Below, piece after piece: positions 35,448-44,388 of a stretch of DNA of 64,000 bases. The notes below the pieces were generated by a model. The model saw nothing but the letters and a program-made list of their open reading frames with translations. It was not told where the DNA came from and made no database searches. Both the position numbers and the translations under genes were made by a program. Position 1 is the first letter of the stretch; the number at the start of each line of letters is the position of its first letter. This DNA comes from RGIG3009 sp045595445 (lineage in GTDB: Bacteria; Bacillota; Clostridia; Oscillospirales; Acutalibacteraceae): positions 1 to 64,000 of the forward strand of contig JAZOAK010000023.1 in NCBI GenBank assembly GCA_045595445.1. The letters are read 5' to 3'.

Positions 35448-36433
35448 TCGCTTTCTTGACAGCCGGGGCGGCTCATCAACTCTGTGACGGCCCGCTCAGG
35501 CGGATAATTTTCATAACAAATACGATAGCAGGTCTCGGCGATCGGCATTTCCACGCCCAGTTTATCAGCAAGATGATACGCAGTACCCGCCACCAGATAC
35601 CCCTCGACCGTGCCGACGCGTTGTACCGCTTCGGCAGGTGATAAACCACCGCCGATCAGCATACCTGCACGGCGATTACGCGAATGCATACTGCCACAGG
35701 TCACGATAAGATCACCCATGCCCGACAATCCGCCAAACGTCAAAGGATCGGCACCAAGTTGAACTCCAAGTCTGGTGATCTCCGCCAAGCCGCGTGTCAT
35801 GAGCGCCGCTTTGGTGTTATCTCCCATACCTAAACCGTCGCAAATACCCGCAGCAAGGGCAATCACGTTTTTAAGAGCGCCACCGAGCTCCACACCGATG
35901 ACGTCGTCGCTTGTATAAATACGAAAGGTGGGGTTCATTAAAAGTTCCTGCACGCGCTTCGCCGCTGCCGCATCACGCGATGCGCTGACTACGACGGTGG
36001 GAATCCCTCTGCCGACCTCCTCCGCATGGGACGGACCGGACAGCGCAACCGCCGCCACATCGGGCAGTGCCTCTTCAATGACTTGCGTAAAACGGCGATA
36101 GGTGCCTTCCTCCAATCCCTTGCCCGCGTTGGCAACTACGGCACCTTTCTTTAAGTAGGGACGTAACTGTTTAGCGGTGGAAGCAATTGCAAAGGAAGGG
36201 ACTGCCAGTATCACCAAATCGGCATCAACAACTTCACGGATATCGCAAGTAAGATAAATAGAAGGGTCAACCGGAATATCGGGCAACAACTTTTTGTGTT
36301 GCCCATGCCGACGGATCAACGCGATCTCTTCTTCAAACGGAGACCATAATGTAACGGCGTGACCATGACGGTTTGCCATCACGGCGAGCGCCGTTCCCCA
36401 GCCGCCCGATCCTAAAACCACAATATTCGCCAT
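35444..36433 (-). CDS. gpsA: Glycerol-3-phosphate dehydrogenase [NAD(P)+]
   Basis: Makes sn-glycerol 3-phosphate from dihydroxyacetone phosphate for phospholipids. The 329 residues start MANIVVLGSGGWGTALA (dinucleotide fold) and include GPSHAEEV and ELGGALKNVIALAAG with the catalytic Lys. GGGAGG before the ATG at 36433 sets the start; the frame runs further back into plsY. It follows plsY by four bases, a sensible pair since PlsY acylates the GpsA product. Confidence 0.95.
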   Translation of the reverse strand: MANIVVLGSGGWGTALAVMANRHGHAVTLWSPFEEEIALIRRHGQHKKLLPDIPVDPSIYLTCDIREVVDADLVILAVPSFAIASTAKQLRPYLKKGAVVANAGKGLEEGTYRRFTQVIEEALPDVAAVALSGPSHAEEVGRGIPTVVVSASRDAAAAKRVQELLMNPTFRIYTSDDVIGVELGGALKNVIALAAGICDGLGMGDNTKAALMTRGLAEITRLGVQLGADPLTFGGLSGMGDLIVTCGSMHSRNRRAGMLIGGGLSPAEAVQRVGTVEGYLVAGTAYHLADKLGVEMPIAETCYRICYENYPPERAVTELMSRPGCQESD

Positions 36434-36437
36434 TGTC

Positions 36438-37139
36438 TTATTTCCTCCCAAGTTTACTTTCCGTGCCGGCAAGGATACGTTTGATGTTCTCCTTGTGCTT
36501 AATAATGGCAATTGCGGTAATGCACGCCATCGCAACCGTACAGAAAATCACCGTTTGCCATTGTTGTTCGTACCAATACGTACGGAACAAATACGTGGCG
36601 ATCGGCAGGCTGATACCCGCCACAATGGATCCCAAAGAGACCATACGGGAAAGCAAAACGACGATTGCGAAGACCGACAAACCGACAATCGCGGTGCGCC
36701 AATCCAAAATCAAGGTCATACCAAGAACGGTCATAACCCCTTTGCCACCACGAAAATTGAAAAACAGAGGATATATATGGCCGAGAACACAACAAAGGCC
36801 CGCCAAATACTTTCCGACCAGCGCCAAATTCTCCATGTCATGCGTAAGCAAAGTAGAATTTGCGACCGGTGTCAGTTGCAATGAACAGAGCAATACGCCG
36901 CCAAGATAGACCGACAGCATGCTTTTGCAAAGGTCACCGATGAAGGTAAGCAACGCCGGCAGTTTTCCTTGTGAGCGCAACACGTTTGTCGCCCCCGCAT
37001 TACCACTGCCGAACGAGCGGATATCGTTACCGGAAAACCGCTTGGTGATGATGATCGCAAAGCTGATGCTGCCGAGCAGATAACCGATAACAGCCGCGAG
37101 CAGCATCGAAAGCCAGCAGTTTTGCAAAAATGTCAGCAT
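36438..37139 (-). CDS. plsY: Acyl-phosphate:glycerol-3-phosphate acyltransferase
   Basis: A 233-residue membrane enzyme with about five helices that adds the first acyl chain of phospholipids from acyl phosphate. Family motifs are GYLLGSISFA, SFGSGNAGATNVLR and FNFRGGKGVMT. AGGAGG precedes the ATG. It lies between der and gpsA in a tight run. Confidence 0.93.
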   Translation of the reverse strand: MLTFLQNCWLSMLLAAVIGYLLGSISFAIIITKRFSGNDIRSFGSGNAGATNVLRSQGKLPALLTFIGDLCKSMLSVYLGGVLLCSLQLTPVANSTLLTHDMENLALVGKYLAGLCCVLGHIYPLFFNFRGGKGVMTVLGMTLILDWRTAIVGLSVFAIVVLLSRMVSLGSIVAGISLPIATYLFRTYWYEQQWQTVIFCTVAMACITAIAIIKHKENIKRILAGTESKLGRK

Positions 37140-37148
37140 AGTGTCCTC

Positions 37149-38480
37149 CTACTTACCGCTGTTATCACCGCGTTCGCGGATAATAAAGCGAATGGGCGTG
37201 CCTTCCAGACCGAAGGTTTCTCGCAATTGGTTTTCCAAATACCGCTGATAGGAAAAATGGAACAGGTCTGCACGATTGACAAAAAAGACAAACGTGGGCG
37301 GACGGGTAGACGGCTGGGTCATGTAATAGATCTTCAACCGCTTACCTTTATCGGTGGGCGGTTGCACACGGGCAGTTGCCTGCGCAAGTACGTCGTTGAG
37401 TGTACCCGTGGAAATACGCATGGCATTCTGTTCGTTCACGTAAGTAATGAGTTCCAAAAGACGATCCAAGCGTTGTCCCGTCTTAGCAGAAATGAACGCA
37501 AACGGCGCATAAGCCATAAAACTGAAATCGTTTTCCAGCTTTTTGCGTGTCAGCGCCATGGTATGATCGTTTTTCTCAACCGCATCCCATTTGTTCACGG
37601 CAATGATACACGCTTTTCCCTTTTCGTGAGCAATGCCCGCCACTTTGCTGTCTTGCTCTGTAAAACCTTCCACACCATCAATGAGGATCACGCACACGTC
37701 GGCGCGTTCCACCGCCATTTCGGCGCGGAGAATACTGTATTTTTCAATCGCATCGTCCACTCGGCTGCGACGGCGCAGACCGGCGGTGTCGATAAGCAAG
37801 AATTTCCCCTGCTTGGTATCGATTTCGGTATCGACTGCATCACGCGTGGTGCCCGCAATATCCGAAACGATACTGCGTTCTTCTCCTGCCAAGGCATTGA
37901 TAAGCGAGGATTTTCCTGCATTCGGTTTGCCGATGACAGCAACCTTGATTCGATCGTCCTCTTCTTCCGCGCCTTCCTCCGGCGGAAGGTGTTCAAACAC
38001 CGCATCCAACAGATCGCCGGTGCCGGTACCGTGAATGGAGGATACCGCAATCGGATCACCGAGTCCTAAATTGTAAAATTCATAAAACTCGGCAGGCGGA
38101 GCGCCGATACGGTCACATTTATTGACACACAGCACCACCGGCTTGCCGCTTTTTTGCAGCATAACGGCAACATCTGCATCGTTGGCAGTTACGCCCGATT
38201 GCAGGTCGGTCACCAATATGATAACATCCGCTTGATCAATGGCGAGTTGCGCCTGACGGCGCATTTGCGACAAAATCACGTCGTCGGAATGGGGTTCAAT
38301 ACCACCGGTATCCGCCAACATAAAGTTTCTGCCGCGCCAATCGCACGCAGCAAAAATGCGGTCACGCGTGACACCCGGTGTATCCTTGACAATGGAGAGC
38401 CGTTGACCGATCAGTTTATTAAACAATGTGGATTTGCCGACGTTGGGGCGGCCAACAACCGCCACGATCGGTTTTGCCAT
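37149..38480 (-). CDS. der: Ribosome-associated GTPase Der (EngA)
   Basis: An essential double GTPase for 50S subunit maturation. Two P-loops, GRPNVGKST near residue 9 and GKPNAGKSS near 180, with switch and NKCD/NKWD motifs, are followed by a KH-like C-terminal domain. At 443 residues the length is normal. The ATG at 38480 is preferred to GTG 38489, which overlaps the GAGGTG ribosome site. It starts five bases after the DUF512 gene; the der-plsY-gpsA order is common in Firmicutes. Confidence 0.95.
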   Translation of the reverse strand: MAKPIVAVVGRPNVGKSTLFNKLIGQRLSIVKDTPGVTRDRIFAACDWRGRNFMLADTGGIEPHSDDVILSQMRRQAQLAIDQADVIILVTDLQSGVTANDADVAVMLQKSGKPVVLCVNKCDRIGAPPAEFYEFYNLGLGDPIAVSSIHGTGTGDLLDAVFEHLPPEEGAEEEDDRIKVAVIGKPNAGKSSLINALAGEERSIVSDIAGTTRDAVDTEIDTKQGKFLLIDTAGLRRRSRVDDAIEKYSILRAEMAVERADVCVILIDGVEGFTEQDSKVAGIAHEKGKACIIAVNKWDAVEKNDHTMALTRKKLENDFSFMAYAPFAFISAKTGQRLDRLLELITYVNEQNAMRISTGTLNDVLAQATARVQPPTDKGKRLKIYYMTQPSTRPPTFVFFVNRADLFHFSYQRYLENQLRETFGLEGTPIRFIIRERGDNSGK

Positions 38481-38485
38481 AGCGT

Positions 38486-39787
38486 TCACCTCATCAATGC
38501 TTCAAATAACGCGCCGCCATCGGTTGAAATCACTTCCACCCGGGCACCCAGTTCCGCCGCCAATTCCTCAGGTGTGACGTCGTCTAAAAAACGGTCCCCT
38601 TCGTGACGGAGCATACAATCGGGAATCAGCACCCGCTCGCAGGGGGTTCCTTGCAGTTGACGGCGCAGATCGCCGCCGGTAACAAGGCCTGCGACGGTAA
38701 TCTGTTCACCGAAAAAGTCGTTCTTAATCGCGACAACACGCGCATGGATATTCTCTATCGTTGCACAAGCGGTTTCCACCAATTCGCGCAGAATCGGAGC
38801 CGCCGCGACACCGGTCGCCAACACGGTATCGGTACCCGCAGCGCGGGTGATTTCACACTCTTCAAGCGATTCAGTGAATTGTGCGCGCAGTAACGCCACC
38901 AAACCGACCCCGTTTTCAAGTTGCGACATTTCACCGTAAAACGCTTCCTCGGGGATAGCGCGATTTGCCTGCACGTACCATTCGTCGGCGGGATAAATCA
39001 ACCGATTGCCCGTCTTCGCGACCTGCTCGTCACCAAAGCGAGTCACCATGTCTAAAATCCGGCAGTTTTCCTGCTCGGTAAAGGGGCGCAAAGGCGTCAG
39101 ACCATCACGATATTTCGTGAGTCCTACCGGTACCACCGCCACACTTTCCACCGCAGGTGCCAACGCTGCCAAGTCCCGCATACTGCGAAGAAGTTCTTCC
39201 CCGTCGTTCCATTCGGGACAGATGACCAACTGGCAATTCATATGAATCCCCGCATCTGCAAAACGGCGCAGCAACGACAACGCATCCCCCGCAAAACGGT
39301 TATTCATCATGCGGCAACGAAGTTCAGGATTGGTTGTGTGTACCGAAACGTTGATCGGACTGATATGCATCGCGATAATGCGCTCAATCTCGTGCTCGGA
39401 TAAATTGGTCAGCGTGATATAGTTACCGAACAAGAAAGACAAGCGACTGTCGTCGTCCTTAAAGTACAGCGTTTCACGCATACCGGGAGGCATCTGATCA
39501 ATAAAGCAAAAGATGCAGTTATTGCGGCAAGTGTGCTGACGGTCCATCAGATACGTTTCAAATTCCAGACCGATATCGTCATCCTCCGGTTTGCGGATAC
39601 GGACGGTGCGTTTTTTCCCCGCCGCCGTTTGCAAGTTCAGCGTCAGCCGCGGTTCAAACAAATAAAAGCGGTAATCGAGTACGTCCACGATCTCGTGACC
39701 GTTAACGGACACCAAGCGATCGCCCGCCACAATGCGTTTCTTCTCTGCAATGCTACCTTCCAAAACGCTCGTGATCACTACTGCCAA
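38486..39787 (-). CDS. DUF512 PDZ/radical SAM-like iron-sulfur protein
   Basis: A 433-residue protein. An N-terminal PDZ-like domain (about 3-60, AGDRLVSVNGHEIVDVLDY) is followed by a radical SAM-like core with C-x3-C-x2-C in TCRNNCIFCF, then the DUF512 domain with ITVAGLVTGGDL. The start is TTG at 39787, with GGGAGG well placed. Function is unknown; the constant link to der suggests ribosome biogenesis or translation. The gene is found in the same position in many Clostridia, from memory. Confidence 0.88.
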   Translation of the reverse strand: MAVVITSVLEGSIAEKKRIVAGDRLVSVNGHEIVDVLDYRFYLFEPRLTLNLQTAAGKKRTVRIRKPEDDDIGLEFETYLMDRQHTCRNNCIFCFIDQMPPGMRETLYFKDDDSRLSFLFGNYITLTNLSEHEIERIIAMHISPINVSVHTTNPELRCRMMNNRFAGDALSLLRRFADAGIHMNCQLVICPEWNDGEELLRSMRDLAALAPAVESVAVVPVGLTKYRDGLTPLRPFTEQENCRILDMVTRFGDEQVAKTGNRLIYPADEWYVQANRAIPEEAFYGEMSQLENGVGLVALLRAQFTESLEECEITRAAGTDTVLATGVAAAPILRELVETACATIENIHARVVAIKNDFFGEQITVAGLVTGGDLRRQLQGTPCERVLIPDCMLRHEGDRFLDDVTPEELAAELGARVEVISTDGGALFEALMR

Positions 39788-39821
39788 CGCTGTTCCCTCC
39801 CTTGTTCGATTTTTGTCAAGT

Positions 39822-39861
39822 TAAAAACAAAGGGCGTAACCCCACCGGGTCACGCCCTTTA
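39822..39861 (-). terminator. Terminator of the DUF177-rpmF operon
   Basis: On the minus strand AAAGGGCGT and ACGCCCTTT pair with an inner CCC/GGG step, then TTTGTTTTTAA. Confidence 0.85.
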
Positions 39862-39898
39862 TTGTTCCCATAATGTGGGCATTTACAACCGGTGGGAT

Positions 39899-40081
39899 TT
39901 ACTCCTCAACCTTGACGATCTGTCTGCCGTTGTAATAGCCGCAAGCTCCGCACAGACGGTGCGGGCGTTTGTACTCGCCGCACTGCGGGCATTTTACCAG
40001 TTCGGGAGCCGTAGTCTTCCAAACATTATTTCGTCTCGTATCACGACGAGCCTTTGAACTTTTTCTCTTCGGTACCGCCAT
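39899..40081 (-). CDS. rpmF: 50S ribosomal protein L32
   Basis: A 60-residue zinc ribosomal protein: MAVPKRKSSKARRDTRR start, then CPQCGEYKRPHRLCGACGYY with four Cys ligands. AAGGAGGTG before the ATG at 40081 sets the start. It follows the DUF177 gene by 31 bases, the standard yceD-rpmF pairing. Confidence 0.96.
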   Translation of the reverse strand: MAVPKRKSSKARRDTRRNNVWKTTAPELVKCPQCGEYKRPHRLCGACGYYNGRQIVKVEE

Positions 40082-40112
40082 CGTCAGCACCTCCTTAACA
40101 TAGTTACAAAAG

Positions 40113-40607
40113 TTAATCCAGCAATTGCTGTAACGCTGCGAGTCGGGGATCCACCGTTTTTTGCTCACAACCGCAAGAACCTTCGTTTTGATTCTTGCCG
40201 CATTGCGGACATAAACCGCGGCAATCCTCCTTGCACAGCCTCTTCGACGGCTGATCCAAGATCAGATCCTCTTCCACTAATTCATCCAGCGGAAGCTGAT
40301 AATTGTCGATAAGAACAAAACTGTCGTTGTCCTCGTGATTGAGGGAAACTACAAGAATATGCTCCATCGACAGGTGTTCCTCTTGACGGATATCGCACGC
40401 ACAACGGTCACAAATACCGTCATATCGATACGACACGTCTGCTTTGAGTGTTACGACGTCCGCCGTATGCCGAACTTCCCCCTTGACGGTAACCGGCTGT
40501 TTGAACGGATACAAACCGTTCCATTCCAGCGCGGAAAAATCCAGGGTACAATCGATCGGCAGGCTTGCCTTTTCGCCCATGAATAAGGATTGCAGTTGAA
40601 GAAGCAT
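40113..40607 (-). CDS. DUF177 (YceD-like) protein linked to 23S rRNA/L32
   Basis: A 164-residue protein with the DUF177 layout: a YRYDGICDRC cysteine pair, acidic middle with LPLDELVEEDLIL, and C-terminal CKEDCRGLCPQCGKNQNE. Members are needed for normal 23S rRNA accumulation. GAGGTG precedes the ATG. It leads the operon with rpmF and has a near-consensus promoter. Confidence 0.92.
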   Translation of the reverse strand: MLLQLQSLFMGEKASLPIDCTLDFSALEWNGLYPFKQPVTVKGEVRHTADVVTLKADVSYRYDGICDRCACDIRQEEHLSMEHILVVSLNHEDNDSFVLIDNYQLPLDELVEEDLILDQPSKRLCKEDCRGLCPQCGKNQNEGSCGCEQKTVDPRLAALQQLLD

Positions 40608-40633
40608 ACTTCACCTCAATTGTCACGCAAAAT

Positions 40634-40662
40634 ATTATATAGGGACAACCCACATTTGTCAA
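40634..40662 (-). promoter_or_regulatory. Consensus promoter of DUF177-rpmF
   Basis: Minus strand TTGACA (plus 40657-40662), 17-base spacer, TATAAT (plus 40634-40639): a perfect match to the housekeeping consensus. Confidence 0.85.
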
Positions 40663-40689
40663 TATCTTTTTTGCGATTTTTTGTTTTAC

Positions 40690-40718
40690 ACACAGAGAAA
40701 GCGCCGTTTCCGGCGCTT
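40690..40718 (-). terminator. Hairpin after the P-loop protein gene
   Basis: AAGCGCCG and CGGCGCTT pair around a GNRA-type loop (GAAA on the minus strand). The T-tract is poor, so it is a likely but not certain terminator. Confidence 0.6.
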
Positions 40719-40733
40719 AATCTCAAGTTCGCC

Positions 40734-41147
40734 TTAAATCACAGTCGCAATCTCGGTGATTTTTTCCGAAAGCTCTGCGGGATCCGCCGAAATCGACATC
40801 ACGATATTGGTATTCGCTTTGTCGCTGAGTGCTTTCAATTTCTCCACGAACGCAAACAGACCCGCTACTTCACCGCCGATTTTCAAAGTCGAATCTACGA
40901 AAATATCGGTGATGTCATAGTTGCCGGCACACATACCGGCGATCAGACCGTAAAAACTGTCAAATCCGCGAATTGCGTACTCATCAGCCGCCACCAAGCG
41001 AACGCTGTGTTTGAGACTATACGTCAACGTGTTGTCCTTTTCAATAAAGACAACATTGCCTTTGGACTGTGCCATGGCTTCGTTACACATGTCGATCAGC
41101 CGCTTGGTTTTGCCGGAACCTTTTTTTCCGAGGATTAAAGTGATCAT
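40734..41147 (-). CDS. Small P-loop protein of unknown function
   Basis: A 137-residue protein with a Walker A motif GKKGSGKT at residues 7-14 and a Walker B-like hydrophobic strand ending in DIFVDST. It is too short for a full AAA or PilT ATPase. Clostridial proteins of this build are often labelled twitching-motility PilT-like, without functional proof. GGGAGGAA precedes the ATG. It lies 49 bases after pgi. Confidence 0.75.
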   Translation of the reverse strand: MITLILGKKGSGKTKRLIDMCNEAMAQSKGNVVFIEKDNTLTYSLKHSVRLVAADEYAIRGFDSFYGLIAGMCAGNYDITDIFVDSTLKIGGEVAGLFAFVEKLKALSDKANTNIVMSISADPAELSEKITEIATVI

Positions 41148-41196
41148 TAGAATTCCTCCCAGTCTATATTAACCGCTTTGTGCGGTCGTTACCTGT

Positions 41197-42537
41197 TTAC
41201 TTGCCGAGCCGTTGCTCGAGCACTGCCTTTTGGTCTTCGTAACCCGGTTTGCCGAGCAACGCAAACATATTTTTCTTGTATTCCTCCACACCCGGTTGAT
41301 TGAAGGGATTGACACCCAACATATATCCCGAGATAGCGCACGCTTTCTCGAAGAAATACACAAGATATCCGAGTTCTTCCTCACATACCGAGGGAACGTG
41401 AAGCACCATATTCGGAGTACCGCCGTCGGTGTGTGCCAGAATAGTACCTTCAAACGCTTTTTGGTTGATCTGCGCCATCGTGCAACCGGCTAAGAAATTA
41501 AGACCGTCCACATTCTCCGAATCTTCCTTGATAGTCATCGTAACGGGTGACTCATCAATCACGACCACGGTCTCCGCCAAGATGTTGGAACCGTCCTGCA
41601 CGAACTGACCGAGCGAATGCAGATCAGTAGAGAAAATAACGGAAGCCGGGAACAAGCCCTTGCCGTCCTTGCCTTCACTCTCACCGTACAACTGCTTCCA
41701 CCACTCAGACATCATGGCATAGCGCGGTTCATAACTGACCATCAGTTCCACAGCACGACCTTTACGCAACAAGATATTGCGCATGGCGGCATATTTATAA
41801 CAATCATTTTGGGTAAGATCGGTCTCACACAAGACCTCCTGGGCTTTGGCAGCACCCGCCATCAAAGCGGCGATGTCGCAACCTGCCACGGCGATCGGCA
41901 ACAAACCGACAGCGGTAAGCACCGAGAAACGGCCGCCCACGTCATCCGGCACCACGAAGGTTTCATACCCTTCGCGATCGGCAAGACCTTTGAGGGTGCC
42001 TTTTGCTTTATCCGTGGTAACATAGATACGGCGACGAGCTTCCTCCACACCGACGGTGTTTTCCAAATACTCACGGAATACACGGAACGCGATCGCAGGC
42101 TCTGTGGTGGTACCGGATTTGGAAATCACGTTGATCGATACGCGGCGACCTTCGCACAAGCTGAGCAGTTCCGATAACTCCGAAGCGCTGATGCTTTTTC
42201 CTGCAAAGTAAATATCCGGTGTATCTTTTTTCAAATTGTTATACAGCGGGGATTTCAAAAATTCAATCACCGCACGGGCACCCAGATACGAACCGCCGAT
42301 ACCGATAACGATAAACACATCCGTATCGTTTTTAATGCGTTCTGCCGCCGCCTGAATACGGGCAAACTCTTGTTTGTCGTAATCGGTGGGCAATGTCAGC
42401 CAGCCGAGAAAATCATTGCCGAGACCGCTTCCGTTATGAAGCATCTCGTGCGCGGCGGTGACTTGTGCCTGCATCGCTTGCAGTTCATGGTCACGTACAA
42501 AATCGGTAAGATAGCGGGTTTCAAGGGTAACTGCCAT
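41197..42537 (-). CDS. pgi: Glucose-6-phosphate isomerase
   Basis: A 446-residue glycolytic isomerase of the Gram-positive type. Landmarks are IGIGGSYLGARA, NVISKSGTTTEPAIAF, the catalytic segment with GGRFSVLTAVGLLP and the C-terminal NPFNQPGVEEYKK. GGAGG precedes the ATG. It links the glg, mannose and glycyl radical sugar modules in this window through fructose 6-phosphate. Confidence 0.96.
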   Translation of the reverse strand: MAVTLETRYLTDFVRDHELQAMQAQVTAAHEMLHNGSGLGNDFLGWLTLPTDYDKQEFARIQAAAERIKNDTDVFIVIGIGGSYLGARAVIEFLKSPLYNNLKKDTPDIYFAGKSISASELSELLSLCEGRRVSINVISKSGTTTEPAIAFRVFREYLENTVGVEEARRRIYVTTDKAKGTLKGLADREGYETFVVPDDVGGRFSVLTAVGLLPIAVAGCDIAALMAGAAKAQEVLCETDLTQNDCYKYAAMRNILLRKGRAVELMVSYEPRYAMMSEWWKQLYGESEGKDGKGLFPASVIFSTDLHSLGQFVQDGSNILAETVVVIDESPVTMTIKEDSENVDGLNFLAGCTMAQINQKAFEGTILAHTDGGTPNMVLHVPSVCEEELGYLVYFFEKACAISGYMLGVNPFNQPGVEEYKKNMFALLGKPGYEDQKAVLEQRLGK

Positions 42538-42631
42538 ACTCTGATGCCTCCGTATTTCTTATTGATTATATTTTACAATATATCCTGCCCGATTGCAACC
42601 AAAACTACATAATTTTTTATGAATTTTTCAT

Positions 42632-42688
42632 AAAAAACGCTCCCTCTTGCCCGTACGCCTTGTGATAAGCGGCATAGACAAGAGGGAG
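42632..42688 (-). terminator. Terminator after the GH3 gene
   Basis: CTCCCTCTTG and CAAGAGGGAG (10 bp) enclose a long loop; TTTTTT follows on the minus strand. Confidence 0.8.
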
Positions 42689-42697
42689 TTTCAGTCA

Positions 42698-44308
42698 TCA
42701 GAAGAAAACATGACCTTTTTCGTGGAAGTGGAGATAGTTCTCAAACGGTTGCACACCAAGCAGCTCCGCTTCGCCCGCTAAAATATCAAGCGTGTGCATG
42801 ATGCAGGACTCACTGCCCCATCCCATCAACACGCGCGGGACATACGGCGCATCCGTTGCCACAAACGGATTGCCGAAATGCAAGTGTGCGATAATACGAT
42901 CGGTGGATTGCAACGCGTCCATCAAATCAACCGTTCGCGAAGTCAAGCACTCGCGACCGACAAAGCACTCGCTCTTGCAATAGGTGATATACACAATATC
43001 GTCGTAATCTCCTTGCTTTTGGAACAAGCGAAGATTTTGGTTGGGGTTGGGATAATTCGGATGCGTCATTGCCTCGGAATTGGGGAACAACTCTTTGATC
43101 TTGGCGGCAATGTTTTTGGCGACATACCAAACACCCGCAAACGCGTCAAACTCATCTTCACCAGCCTTAGCGGCATCCTCCATAATGATAAACAGATGCT
43201 TGCCGTCGCGGGAAATGGACGGCGTTAACCCTTTGGCAATTCTGCCCGAAATGCACTCATTATTAATGCGCTTGATATTTTCCACGTCTTCCGGCAAAAT
43301 CTCGACGTTTTGGGGCAAAAGCGCGATTTTATGCTGTGCATCCAACACACGAGAAACCGAAAGGTCAAGTTGCTCATCACTGATGGTGCCGTCACGGTAG
43401 CCTTGCAGCATTGCCTCGTATGCTGATTTACAGGTAATGCCCCACGGCAGCGGGATATCGCAGCCCGCACCCACGCACAGAGGAGTCGGACGATATTTCC
43501 CGTATTTGAGCACAACCCCCATCATAATGAGAGCATCGGCGATATAGAAGCCCTTGAAGCCGCAATCGCGCAAAATATCCATTACCGGACGCGAAAGGCT
43601 GGCAGGATGCTCAGGATCAATATTCGGATACAAACCGTGCCCGACCATAACGCCGTCTGCAAGATCTTGTTCGATGAGTTTACGGTACGGATAGAGAGAT
43701 TCTTCAATCAAGTCCTCGCGCGTGTCTTCGCAAAAGCCTTCACGCATGTGCGTATCGTACGGTTTACCTTTCAAGCCGGACGGATAATGCTTGGCAACCG
43801 AAAGCGTACCACCTTCGTGCATACCGCGGCTGATCTCGGCAGCCAAACGAGCAACGATCTCTTTATCGGGACTGATAATACGCGTGGTACCGCCGCACGG
43901 ACTGTTCCGTGTTTTGCGATCCACAACAGGACCGCCGATGACGTTGTAACCGAGATTGGAATAATACGTAGCCGTAATACGACCGAAAGAACGTGCATAT
44001 TCGCTTTTAGTGCCTGCCGCCGCCAACGCAATCGTTCCGGGAATTTCGTAACCGGGAGGGCCGTTTTCGGCATCGCAAAACACCATGATCGGATAATCGG
44101 CCGCCTCGTGAACGCGGCGCAGAATCTCATCACGGTTGCTCAGTTGAAAGGGAACCCAAACCGAACCAAGTTTGTGCTCACGGATCATTTGAAGAGCATA
44201 CTCCAAATCTTCTTCGCCGTGGTGCAAAGTGGGACACAAAAGAAGCCCTAGTTTTTGCTCAACTGTCAACGCCTTGCGGTCCAGTTCATTCATAACCGCC
44301 TGCATCAT
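42698..44308 (-). CDS. Glycoside hydrolase family 3-like protein
   Basis: A 536-residue cytoplasmic protein. Residues 1-330 form a GH3 barrel: VAKHYPSGLKGKPYDTH matches the KHFPG...D-S/T-H loop of NagZ-type enzymes, and GFYIADALIMMGV holds the candidate nucleophile Asp. The C-terminal 200 residues form a second alpha/beta domain as in two-domain GH3 N-acetylhexosaminidases. The loop is longer and less canonical than in NagZ (Ser and Lys inserted), so substrate and even activity need care. AAAGGACGG precedes the ATG. It has its own promoter. Confidence 0.8.
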   Translation of the reverse strand: MMQAVMNELDRKALTVEQKLGLLLCPTLHHGEEDLEYALQMIREHKLGSVWVPFQLSNRDEILRRVHEAADYPIMVFCDAENGPPGYEIPGTIALAAAGTKSEYARSFGRITATYYSNLGYNVIGGPVVDRKTRNSPCGGTTRIISPDKEIVARLAAEISRGMHEGGTLSVAKHYPSGLKGKPYDTHMREGFCEDTREDLIEESLYPYRKLIEQDLADGVMVGHGLYPNIDPEHPASLSRPVMDILRDCGFKGFYIADALIMMGVVLKYGKYRPTPLCVGAGCDIPLPWGITCKSAYEAMLQGYRDGTISDEQLDLSVSRVLDAQHKIALLPQNVEILPEDVENIKRINNECISGRIAKGLTPSISRDGKHLFIIMEDAAKAGEDEFDAFAGVWYVAKNIAAKIKELFPNSEAMTHPNYPNPNQNLRLFQKQGDYDDIVYITYCKSECFVGRECLTSRTVDLMDALQSTDRIIAHLHFGNPFVATDAPYVPRVLMGWGSESCIMHTLDILAGEAELLGVQPFENYLHFHEKGHVFF

Positions 44309-44344
44309 AGTTATCCGTCCTTTCTGTCATCACATCTGCAACCC

Positions 44345-44372
44345 ATTATACACAATCCTTCCTGAAAATCAA
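44345..44372 (-). promoter_or_regulatory. Promoter of the GH3 gene
   Basis: Minus strand TTGATT (plus 44367-44372), 16-base spacer, TATAAT (plus 44345-44350). Confidence 0.65.
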
Positions 44373-44388
44373 TATATATCCAATAAAA

